Origin: Mycobacterium sp. IS-836
GTDB lineage: Bacteria > Actinomycetota > Actinomycetes > Mycobacteriales > Mycobacteriaceae
NCBI RefSeq assembly: GCF_001954275.1
Contig: NZ_MBEU01000014.1
Span: 1-64,000, forward strand
Length of the DNA stretch: 64,000 bases
Direction of reading: 5' to 3'
The position numbers were made by a program, and so were the translations under genes. Below, piece by piece: positions 57,104-64,000 of this stretch. Position 1 is the first letter of the stretch, and the number at the start of each line of letters is the position of its first letter. The notes beneath the pieces were generated by a model, which was not told the origin of the DNA, did not search any database, and worked only from the letters and a program-made list of their open reading frames with translations.

Positions 57104-59410
57104 ATGGCTTTTCCGGTCCGGGCAACCTACCGGTTACAGCTGCGCGGTGAGTCCAGCGGATTCGGGTTCACCCTCGCCGACGCCGAGAACCTGCTGGACT
57201 ACCTCGACGACCTCGGTGTCTCACATCTGTACCTGTCGCCGATCCTGACCGCGGCCCGGGGGTCCAGCCATGGATACGACGTCACCGACCCGACGAGCGT
57301 GTCGCCGGAGCTGGGCGGGCCCGACGGCCTCGCGCGGCTGTCCGCGGCGGCCCGCGCGCGCGGCATGGGCCTGGTCGTCGACATCGTGCCCAACCACGTC
57401 GGCATCGACAAACCCGAGCAGAACGCGTGGTGGTGGGACGTGCTGCGGCACGGCCGGTCCTCGCCGCACGCGCCATTCTTCGACATCGACTGGGACGTCG
57501 GCGACGGGCGAATCATCCTGCCGCTGTTGGGTTCCGACGACGACGCCACCGACCTGACCGTCGACGGGGAGCTGCTGCGACTGGGCCAGCTGGCCTTGCC
57601 TATCGCCCCCGGCACGGGCGGTGGCACCGGACCGGAGGTCCACGATCGCCAGCACTACCGGTTGGTCGGCTGGCGAAACGGGGTCTGTGGGTACCGCCGC
57701 TTCTTCTCGATCACGTCGCTGGCCGGCCTGCGGCAGGAAGACCGCGCGGTGTTCGAGGCCAGCCACGCCGAAGTCGCCCGCTGGTTCGAGGAGGGTCTGG
57801 TCGACGGCGTGCGCATCGACCATCCCGACGGGTTGTCCGATCCCTGTGGGTATTTGGCAAGGCTGCGCGACCTCGTCGGTCCGGACGCCTGGATCGTGAT
57901 CGAAAAGATCCTCGCCGTCGACGAAGCGCTGGAACCCACGCTGCCGGTCGCCGGAACCACCGGCTACGACGCGCTGCGCGAGGTGGGCGGGGTCTTCATC
58001 GACCCCGCCGGGGCGCCCGCGCTCACGGCGCTCGTCGAATCGGCCGGTACGGACTATCACGCGATGCCGGAACTGTTGCGCGACCTCAAGATCCATGCGG
58101 CCACCGACACCCTGGCCAGCGAACTGGACAGGCTGCGGAGGTCCATCACGGCAGCGGCCGGCACCGATCATCCGCAGCTGCCCGAGGCGGTGACCGCCCT
58201 GCTCAGCCACATCGGGGTATACCGCTGCGACTACCCTGGCCTGGCCGCGATCCTGCCCACCGCGCTGGCCGAAACCCAAGCGGCGGCACCACAATTGGGG
58301 CCGGCGCTGCAGCTGATCGCCGCGGCGCTGGCCGCTGACGCAGAGCCTGCCACCCGCCTGCAGCAGCTGTGCGGCGCCGTGACCGCCAAGGCAACCGAGG
58401 ACTGCCTGTTCTACCGCGACGCGCGACTGGTGTCGCTGAACGAGGTGGGCGGCGAGCCGCGTCGGTTCGGCGTGAGCGTCGCCGAGTTTCACCACCGCGC
58501 CGCCACCCGCGCTCGGACATGGCCGCAGGCGATGACAACGCTCACCACACACGACACCAAGCGCGGCGAGGACGTGCGGGCCCGCATCGGCGTGCTGTCG
58601 CAGGTGCCGTCGCTGTGGACCGAGTTTCTCGCCCGTTGGGAAATTGCGGCCCCCTCCCCGGATCCCGCGACCGGGCGATTCCTGTGGCAGAACATCTTCG
58701 GGGTCTGGCCGGTGGGCGGCGAGGTCACCGAAGAGCTGCGCGGTCGGCTGCACCGGTACGCCGAGAAGGCGATCCGGGAGGCCGGCCTACACACCTCGTG
58801 GAACGAGCCGGACCCGGCGTTCGAGGAGGAGGTGCACCGCTGGCTGGATACCGTGCTCGACGGGCCCGTGGCGCCCGCACTGACCGAGCTTGTCGCCCAA
58901 CTCAATCCGCACGCCGCGAGCGACTCCCTGGGTCAGAAGCTGCTCGCCCTGACGGTGCCCGGCATCCCCGACGTCTACCAGGGCACCGAGCTGTGGGACG
59001 ACAGCCTGGTGGACCCGGACAACCGCCGCCCGGTCGACTACGGAGCCCGCAGGGCCGCGCTGAAAGAGTTGCGGCACCCCAAGATTCGCGTCGTCACCGC
59101 GGCGCTGGCGCTGCGGCGCTCCCGGCCGGACAGTTTTCTGCGCGGCTCATACCTTCCCGTGCTGGCCGACGGCGAAGCCGGCGATCACGTGGTGGCGTTC
59201 CGCCGCGGCTGGGAAGGCCAGGACGTCCTGGTCGCGGTCACCCGCTGGACCGTGCGGCTGGCCGAAACCGGCTGGGGTAACACCGTCCTGCCGTTGCCCG
59301 AGGGCTCCTGGACCGACACCCTCACCGGCGCCATGGCCAGCGGGCCGACGTCGACCGCCGAATTGTTCGCGGACCTGCCCGTCGTCCTGCTGGAGCGCGA
59401 CCATGAGTGA
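57104..59410 (+). CDS. treY: Maltooligosyltrehalose synthase
   Basis: The 768-residue GH13 enzyme turns the reducing-end alpha-1,4 bond of maltodextrins into the alpha,alpha-1,1 bond of trehalose. N-terminal ATYRLQLRGESSGFGF, DIVPNHVG, the nucleophile Asp in GVRIDHPDGL, the Glu in IVIEKIL and TTHDTKRGEDVRAR are typical. It overlaps treZ by 8 nt. Confidence 0.96.
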   Translation: MAFPVRATYRLQLRGESSGFGFTLADAENLLDYLDDLGVSHLYLSPILTAARGSSHGYDVTDPTSVSPELGGPDGLARLSAAARARGMGLVVDIVPNHVGIDKPEQNAWWWDVLRHGRSSPHAPFFDIDWDVGDGRIILPLLGSDDDATDLTVDGELLRLGQLALPIAPGTGGGTGPEVHDRQHYRLVGWRNGVCGYRRFFSITSLAGLRQEDRAVFEASHAEVARWFEEGLVDGVRIDHPDGLSDPCGYLARLRDLVGPDAWIVIEKILAVDEALEPTLPVAGTTGYDALREVGGVFIDPAGAPALTALVESAGTDYHAMPELLRDLKIHAATDTLASELDRLRRSITAAAGTDHPQLPEAVTALLSHIGVYRCDYPGLAAILPTALAETQAAAPQLGPALQLIAAALAADAEPATRLQQLCGAVTAKATEDCLFYRDARLVSLNEVGGEPRRFGVSVAEFHHRAATRARTWPQAMTTLTTHDTKRGEDVRARIGVLSQVPSLWTEFLARWEIAAPSPDPATGRFLWQNIFGVWPVGGEVTEELRGRLHRYAEKAIREAGLHTSWNEPDPAFEEEVHRWLDTVLDGPVAPALTELVAQLNPHAASDSLGQKLLALTVPGIPDVYQGTELWDDSLVDPDNRRPVDYGARRAALKELRHPKIRVVTAALALRRSRPDSFLRGSYLPVLADGEAGDHVVAFRRGWEGQDVLVAVTRWTVRLAETGWGNTVLPLPEGSWTDTLTGAMASGPTSTAELFADLPVVLLERDHE

Positions 59411-61157
59411 ATTCCGCGTCTGGGCGCCCAAACCCGCGGAGGTGCGCCTCGACCTAAACGGCCCAGACGGCGAGGCGCACGCGATGACGCGCTCGGGTGA
59501 CGGCTGGTGGCACACGTCGGTCGACACGGCGCCGGACGCCAGGTACGGGTTCCTGCTCGACGACGACCCCACCGTCCTGCCGGACCCCCGGTCGCCCCGC
59601 CAACCCGACGGGGTGCACGCCCGCTCGCAGCTGTGGGACGCTTCGGCGGCGGCCTGGACCGACGCCGCCTGGCCCGGCCGATCGGTCGAAGGCGCGGTGA
59701 TCTACGAACTGCACGTCGGCACCTTCACCCGCGACGGCACCTTCGACGCCGCCGTCGAAAGGCTGGACTACCTGACCGATCTCGGTGTCGACTTCGTCGA
59801 GCTGATGCCCGTCAATTCCTTTGCCGGAACACACGGCTGGGGATATGACGGAGTGTTGTGGTACAGCGTGCACGAACCCTACGGCGGGCCCGACGGCCTG
59901 GTGCGCTTCGTCGACGCCTGCCACGCGCGCGGTCTGGGGGTATTGATCGACGCGGTGTTCAACCACTTCGGCCCCTCGGGCAACTACCTGCCCCGCTTCG
60001 GCCCCTACCTCTCGTCGGCCAGCAACCCGTGGGGGGAAGGCATCAACATCGCCGACGCCGACTCCGACGAGGTGCGCCGCTACATCATCGGATGCGCGCT
60101 GCGCTGGATGCGTGACTTCCACGCCGACGGCCTGCGGCTCGACGCGGTACACGCGCTGGTGGACACCACGGCCATCCACATCCTCGAGGAACTCGCCGCC
60201 GAAACCGACTGGCTGGCAAGGCAGCTGGGCCGCCCGCTGTCGCTGGTCGCCGAAAGCGATCTCAACGACCCGCGGCTGATCACCCCCCGCGACCGCAACG
60301 GTTACGGCATCACCGCGCAGTGGGATGACGACATCCACCACGCGATCCATACAGCGGTATCCGGTGAGCGGCAGGGCTACTACGCCGACTTCGGCTCGCT
60401 GGCCACGCTGGCGAAGGCCCTGCGCCGCGGGTACTTCCACGCCGGGACCTATTCGTCGTTTCGCCGGCGCCGGCACGGGCGGCCGCTGGATACTTCTGAG
60501 GGGTCCGGCATCCCCGCGACCAGGCTGCTCGCCTACACCTGCACCCACGATCAGGTGGGGAACCGGGCGCTCGGCGATCGCCCGTCGCAGGGCCTCACCG
60601 CCGGCCAGCTGGCCATCAAGGCCGCCCTGGTACTCGGCTCTCCCTACACCGCAATGCTTTTCATGGGTGAGGAGTGGGGCGCGTCGACGCCGTTCCAGTT
60701 TTTCAGCTCACACCCCGAACCGGAGTTGGCCCGGGCCACCGCCGAGGGCCGTAAAGCCGAGTTCGCCGAGCACGGCTGGGACGCCTCAACGAAAGGGGAG
60801 GTCCCCGACCCGCAGGACCCACAGACGTTTCTGCGCTCCAAGCTGAATTGGGACGAGGTCAGCTCCGGCGAGCATGCCCCCTTGCTGCGGCTCTATCGCG
60901 ACCTGATCGCCCTGCGCCGCACCGAGGCCGACCTGGCCGACCCGTGGCTGGACCACCTCGCCGTCGACTACGACGAGGAGCAGGCCTGGATTGTGTTGCA
61001 CCGCGGCCGGTTACGCATCGCGTGCAACCTAGGCGCTGGGCAGGTGACGGTGCCGGTCGCCGGTGACTTGGTGCTGGCGTGGGGCGAGCCGACGGTCGGT
61101 GGGGAAACCACAGAGCTGCCGGCGCATTCGCTTGCGATACTGCGGGTCGCCGGGTAG
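59403..61157 (+). CDS. treZ: Maltooligosyltrehalose trehalohydrolase
   Basis: The 584-residue GH13 enzyme releases trehalose from the TreY product. It has an N-terminal CBM48-like domain (EFRVWAPKPAEVRLDL), YELHVGTFTRDGTFDAA, DAVFNHFGPSGNY, the nucleophile Asp in GLRLDAVHA, the Glu in LVAESDLNDP and TCTHDQVGNR. ATG 59403 overlaps treY. It is the last gene of treXYZ and stops 3 nt from the convergent HNH gene. Confidence 0.96.
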   Translation: MSEFRVWAPKPAEVRLDLNGPDGEAHAMTRSGDGWWHTSVDTAPDARYGFLLDDDPTVLPDPRSPRQPDGVHARSQLWDASAAAWTDAAWPGRSVEGAVIYELHVGTFTRDGTFDAAVERLDYLTDLGVDFVELMPVNSFAGTHGWGYDGVLWYSVHEPYGGPDGLVRFVDACHARGLGVLIDAVFNHFGPSGNYLPRFGPYLSSASNPWGEGINIADADSDEVRRYIIGCALRWMRDFHADGLRLDAVHALVDTTAIHILEELAAETDWLARQLGRPLSLVAESDLNDPRLITPRDRNGYGITAQWDDDIHHAIHTAVSGERQGYYADFGSLATLAKALRRGYFHAGTYSSFRRRRHGRPLDTSEGSGIPATRLLAYTCTHDQVGNRALGDRPSQGLTAGQLAIKAALVLGSPYTAMLFMGEEWGASTPFQFFSSHPEPELARATAEGRKAEFAEHGWDASTKGEVPDPQDPQTFLRSKLNWDEVSSGEHAPLLRLYRDLIALRRTEADLADPWLDHLAVDYDEEQAWIVLHRGRLRIACNLGAGQVTVPVAGDLVLAWGEPTVGGETTELPAHSLAILRVAG

Positions 61158-61160
61158 ACG

Positions 61161-62525
61161 TCAAACGGGTTCGTCGTCGTCCGGACCGCGGAGGAATCGT
61201 TCGGGGTGATGAAACGCGTTGGTTCGGGGTTGGCCGCGATCGAGGTGTGCCGGCGGTAGCCATTCGGTGTGGCCTCGGGCGTTGGTGCGGGTGGTCCAAC
61301 CCTTTTCGACGAGCCGGTTATCCGGGCCGCAGGCCAAGGTGAGATCCGTGATGTCGGTGCGACGCGTGGTGGTCCAGCCGCGGACGTGATGCACTTGGCT
61401 GTGATAGGCAGGGGCATCGCACCCCGGCCTACTACAGCCACGATCCTTGGCGTACAACATGATTCGCTGCGCCGGGGAGGCCAACCGCTTGGCGTGGTAC
61501 AGCGCCAGCGGTTTGGCGTTATCGAAGAGCGCCAAGTAATGGTGAGCGTGGCTGGCCATGCGAATCACATCCGACATCGGAAGCAGCGAACCTCCACCGG
61601 TCACACCTTTGCCTGCGGCCGCCTCCAGTTGCTCGAGTGTGGCGGTCACGATGATCGACACCGGCAGCCCGTTGTGCTGGCCCAGCACGCCCGAGGCGAA
61701 CAGGGCGCGCAGCGCAGCCAGCAAGGCGTCATGGTTGCGTTGGGCTTGGGACCGGCCGTCGCGGCGCACCGCATCCTCGTCGGGTTCCTGGTCGACGACA
61801 GGGATTTCGTCCTCGGGGTTGCAGGTGCCCGGAGCGGCCAGCTTGGCCAGCATGGCCTCGATGGCCGCCCGCAATTCCGGGGTGACCATGCCGCTCAGGC
61901 GTGACATGCCGTCGAATTCCTGCCTGCCCAAACTGATGCCCCGCTTGCGGGCGCGTTCGGCGTCGCTGAACTCCCCGTCGGGGTTAAGCCAATCCATGAT
62001 CCGCTGGGCGTATCGGGCCAACTCATCGGGGCGATAGTGGCTGGCCTGCTCCGCCAGATCGGCATCGGCGGCCTCGCAGGTGCACACGTCCACCTCGGCG
62101 GGCAAGTGGGCGAAGAAGTCGCGGATCACCCGCACGTGCCCGTCGCCGATCAGCCCCGCCCGCTGGGCGCTCGCGGTCGCACTCAATCGCGGCGCCAACG
62201 GCTCCCCGGTCAACGCCCGCCGCGGCCCGAGATCTTGGGCTTCCGCGACGCGCCGCGCCGCCTCGGCCTTCGTGATGCGCAGCCGGTCGCCCAGCACCGA
62301 ACGCAGCGTGCCGCCCAATTCTTCCGGGCCGGCTTGGGCGCCAAGCTGATTGATCAGAGTGTGCTGCGGGGCCCGCAGCCGGCGGGCCGCCGATTCGAGG
62401 CTTTCCAGGGCCCGCAATCGTTCCGGGGTGGTCAACACGTCAAAAGACAACTCGCCCAGACGCTCCAGATCGGTCTTGAGCGCGTCGAAGACCTCGACGA
62501 TCTCCTCGCGACTACTCGAACCCAT
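61161..62525 (-). CDS. 13E12-family protein: DUF222 plus HNH endonuclease domain
   Basis: The 454-residue protein belongs to the REP13E12 family, repeated many times in mycobacterial genomes. The N-terminal DUF222 part (about 1-300) is helical; the C-terminal HNH domain has [21 protein letters not shown] with the two zinc cysteines and the HH pair, then [12 protein letters not shown] with the final Asn. Function is unproven; in M. tuberculosis a 13E12 copy is the insertion target of prophage phiRv1. ATG 62525 sits 7 nt after TAGTGT; the frame to 63086 overlaps the MocR gene and is rejected. Confidence 0.9.
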   Translation of the reverse strand: MGSSSREEIVEVFDALKTDLERLGELSFDVLTTPERLRALESLESAARRLRAPQHTLINQLGAQAGPEELGGTLRSVLGDRLRITKAEAARRVAEAQDLGPRRALTGEPLAPRLSATASAQRAGLIGDGHVRVIRDFFAHLPAEVDVCTCEAADADLAEQASHYRPDELARYAQRIMDWLNPDGEFSDAERARKRGISLGRQEFDGMSRLSGMVTPELRAAIEAMLAKLAAPGTCNPEDEIPVVDQEPDEDAVRRDGRSQAQRNHDALLAALRALFASGVLGQHNGLPVSIIVTATLEQLEAAAGKGVTGGGSLLPMSDVIRMASHAHHYLALFDNAKPLALYHAKRLASPAQRIMLYAKDRGCSRPGCDAPAYHSQVHHVRGWTTTRRTDITDLTLACGPDNRLVEKGWTTRTNARGHTEWLPPAHLDRGQPRTNAFHHPERFLRGPDDDEPV

Positions 62526-62532
62526 GCCCCAA

Positions 62533-62538
62533 ACACTA
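62533..62538 (-). promoter_or_regulatory. Candidate -10 (TAGTGT) of the leaderless HNH gene
   Basis: On the minus strand TAGTGT (62538-62533) is followed by 7 nt and ATG 62525, the same hexamer and spacing as at 33108. Confidence 0.45.
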
Positions 62539-62599
62539 CGAAGGCCCACCGACAAGAAACGCCGTCCGGTGACCACTGAAACCAGAGTGGCACAAGGGA

Positions 62600-63919
62600 T
62601 TACACGCTGGAGCGTCCGGTTCCGCGCACCGCCGCGGCGACGGCATCGGCGAGCGGTTCGATCTCGTCGGCGGCGAGGTCCGCGATCGTGATACGCATGC
62701 CCGGCCCGCTGCGAATGCGAAACCGCGTGCCCGGCGCCGCCGCCCAGCCCGCGCCCAGCAGCCGGGTGATCGCGACGGTCTCGTCCGGGACCGGGATCCA
62801 CACGTTCAGCCCGGACCGGCCGAAAGCGGTGACCCCCCGCTCGGCCAGGGCGGTGCGCAATCGCGTGCGCGTGGAGGCGTATCGCTCTTCGGCCTTGGCG
62901 ATGAGCCGCGTCGCGGCCTCGTCCGACCATAGGCCGGCCGCCAGCGCCTGCAGGATGTGGCTCACCCAGCCCGGCCCGAGCCGCAGCCGGCCGTGCACCC
63001 GCTCGACGGTGCGGTGGTCCCCGGCCAGGACAGCCACCCGCAGGTCGGGGCCGTACGCCTTGGACGCCGAGCGCACGAAGGCCCAACGGCTGGTCGACCC
63101 GGCCAGGGTGTGCAGCGGGGCGCCGGAGATGCCCGCGCAGTGATCGTCCTCGACCAGCAGCAGGTCATCGGATCGGTCGGACAGCACGCCGCACAGCGCG
63201 TCCGTGCGATCCGCTGACAGCGCCGCACCCGTCGGGTTCTGCGCGCGATTGGTGACCACCAGCGCGCGCACCCCGCGATCCAGCGCCCGGGTGACGTCGG
63301 CCACCAGCGGCCCGCCGTCGTCGACCCGCACCGGCTCGGCCGAAAGCCCCAGCGCCGCAAGCAGATCCAACAGATTGGCCCAGCCGGGATCCTCGACGGC
63401 CACCCGATCGCCGGGGCGCAGGTGCGCGGTGAGCGCCCGCTCGATGCCGTCCAGTGCGCCGCTGGTCACCGCGAGATGTCCGGCCGGAACGCCGTCGGCG
63501 CCCAGCGCCGCGCGGGCGTGGTCGACCAGGTCGGGCGACATGGCCGGTTCGCCGTAGAGCACCGGGCGGACGACGGGAGCGGGGGCCGCTGCGATGGGCA
63601 GTAGGGCGGGGTCCGGGTTGCCGGTCGACAGATCGCGAACCCCGGCGGGAACGTCGAGCCCGAGCAGGGAGCGCGGGGTGGTCGCGGGGCGGTGGCGCAC
63701 CCGCGTGCCGCGCCGGCCCGCGGTCTCGACGGCGCCGCGATCGCGCAGCAGGCGGTAGGCGGCGGCGGCGGTATTCGGGTTCACACCGAGCCGGGCGGCC
63801 AGGTCGCGGATCGGCGGCAGCGCGTCGCCGGGCGCCAGCCTGCCCGTCGAGATCGCCTCTTCCACGTCGGCGGCTATGGATTCCGCGCCCGACCCCGCTA
63901 TGCTGTATTGCACTGGCAC
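62600..63919 (-). CDS. MocR-type regulator (GntR DNA-binding plus aminotransferase domain)
   Basis: The 439-residue protein has an N-terminal GntR winged helix (about 10-75; [22 protein letters not shown]) linked to a fold-type I aminotransferase-like domain (about 95-435). The PLP lysine is in [12 protein letters not shown], with NPTGAALS and VEDDHC. MocR proteins such as PdxR usually control vitamin B6 or amino-acid genes that lie divergent to them; here the divergent gene looks like a pyridoxamine-phosphate-oxidase-type flavoprotein. GTG 63919 or GTG 63913 is the start. Confidence 0.88.
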   Translation of the reverse strand: MPVQYSIAGSGAESIAADVEEAISTGRLAPGDALPPIRDLAARLGVNPNTAAAAYRLLRDRGAVETAGRRGTRVRHRPATTPRSLLGLDVPAGVRDLSTGNPDPALLPIAAAPAPVVRPVLYGEPAMSPDLVDHARAALGADGVPAGHLAVTSGALDGIERALTAHLRPGDRVAVEDPGWANLLDLLAALGLSAEPVRVDDGGPLVADVTRALDRGVRALVVTNRAQNPTGAALSADRTDALCGVLSDRSDDLLLVEDDHCAGISGAPLHTLAGSTSRWAFVRSASKAYGPDLRVAVLAGDHRTVERVHGRLRLGPGWVSHILQALAAGLWSDEAATRLIAKAEERYASTRTRLRTALAERGVTAFGRSGLNVWIPVPDETVAITRLLGAGWAAAPGTRFRIRSGPGMRITIADLAADEIEPLADAVAAAVRGTGRSSV

Positions 63920-63959
63920 AGTTGATATTATGTACTATTACAATCGCAGAGGCAATCCA
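63920..63959. promoter_or_regulatory. A+T-rich divergent promoter region
   Basis: Towards the right, TTGCAC (63908-63913) and TACTAT (63933-63938) make a -35/-10 pair with a 19-nt spacer. Towards the left, TAATAT on the minus strand lies 5 nt before GTG 63919. TGTA-CTAT-TACA (63931-63942) is a small palindrome between them that the MocR protein might bind. Confidence 0.4.
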
Positions 63960-64000
63960 TTGGACTACCGCCCCACCCCGCGCACCACGCCCACCCGCTA
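63960..64000 (+). CDS. Start of a divergent gene, possibly a pyridoxamine 5'-phosphate oxidase-family protein (truncated by the window)
   Basis: Only 13 codons are visible: TTG 63960 followed by DYRPTPRTTPTR. CAGAGG lies about 8 nt upstream as ribosome binding site. The TPRTTPTR opening resembles flavin-nucleotide-binding proteins of the pyridoxamine-phosphate-oxidase class, which would suit the neighbouring MocR gene, but so short a piece cannot prove it. Confidence 0.35.
   Translation, partial: MDYRPTPRTTPTR

Noticed and set aside
62571..62593. CCACT...AGTGG inverted repeat between the HNH and MocR genes
   Set aside because: Only five bp per arm, no T-tract; too weak to call a terminator.
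61161..63086. HNH gene frame extended upstream
   Set aside because: It would overlap the MocR gene, and the extra residues are Arg-rich noise; ATG 62525 has its own -10.

Overview
The window is G+C-rich, densely coded actinobacterial chromosome. Gene content and order match, from memory, the Mycobacterium tuberculosis segment Rv1625c to Rv1562c read backwards: cya, Rv1624c, cydABDC, Rv1619, tesB1, pykA, lgt, trp genes, bcpB, chaA, his operon, nad operon, Rv1592c-Rv1590, bioB, Rv1571-bioDFA, ripD, Rv1565c, treXYZ. The partial glycosyltransferase at the left edge, the extra accessory genes and the long low-complexity tails suggest a non-tuberculous slow grower, perhaps of the M. avium complex. 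Species assignment is inference.

Layout. 1-1.9 kb: start of a sterol/rhamnosyl-type glycosyltransferase and a divergent HxxxD acyltransferase-like gene. 1.9-9.9 kb: membrane adenylate cyclase, HdeD-like protein and the cytochrome bd oxidase operon cydABDC. 9.8-14.6 kb: MprF-C-terminal-like membrane protein, acyl-CoA thioesterase, pyruvate kinase and two small membrane proteins. 14.7-21.7 kb: lgt (with an extraordinary acidic repeat tail) followed upstream by trpA, trpB, trpC, a Trp-associated membrane protein and trpE. 21.8-26.7 kb: bacterioferritin comigratory protein, Ca2+/H+ antiporter, and a block not found at this place in M. tuberculosis (methyltransferase, AraC regulator, Ser/Thr kinase with an extracellular TPM-like domain). 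26.7-33.1 kb: histidine operon, with priA (dual HisA/TrpF) tying it to tryptophan synthesis, since no trpF is present here. 33.1-35.0 kb: F420-type reductase and a two-gene insert flanked by related inverted repeats. 35.1-40.8 kb: nadABC under a divergent NadQ-like repressor with a perfect inverted-repeat operator; secreted lipase-like protein. 40.8-51.0 kb: biotin genes (bsaP, bioB, bioD, bioF, bioA), split by a four-gene cassette of membrane proteins and a cupredoxin-like lipoprotein (42.86-46.72 kb). This cassette is the least understood and most interesting part of the window. 51.0-54.9 kb: cell-envelope genes including the catalytically dead NlpC/P60 protein RipD and an acyltransferase-3/SGNH protein. 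54.9-61.2 kb: treX-treY-treZ for trehalose from glycogen. 61.2-64 kb: a 13E12-family HNH endonuclease, a MocR regulator and the first codons of a divergent gene.

A recurring signal is a TANNNT hexamer followed by 6-7 nt and then a start codon, as expected for leaderless mycobacterial mRNAs. It was used to decide several starts. No tRNA, rRNA, CRISPR array, insertion sequence or prophage was seen. Comparisons with M. tuberculosis genes and cited family roles are from memory, not from a search.
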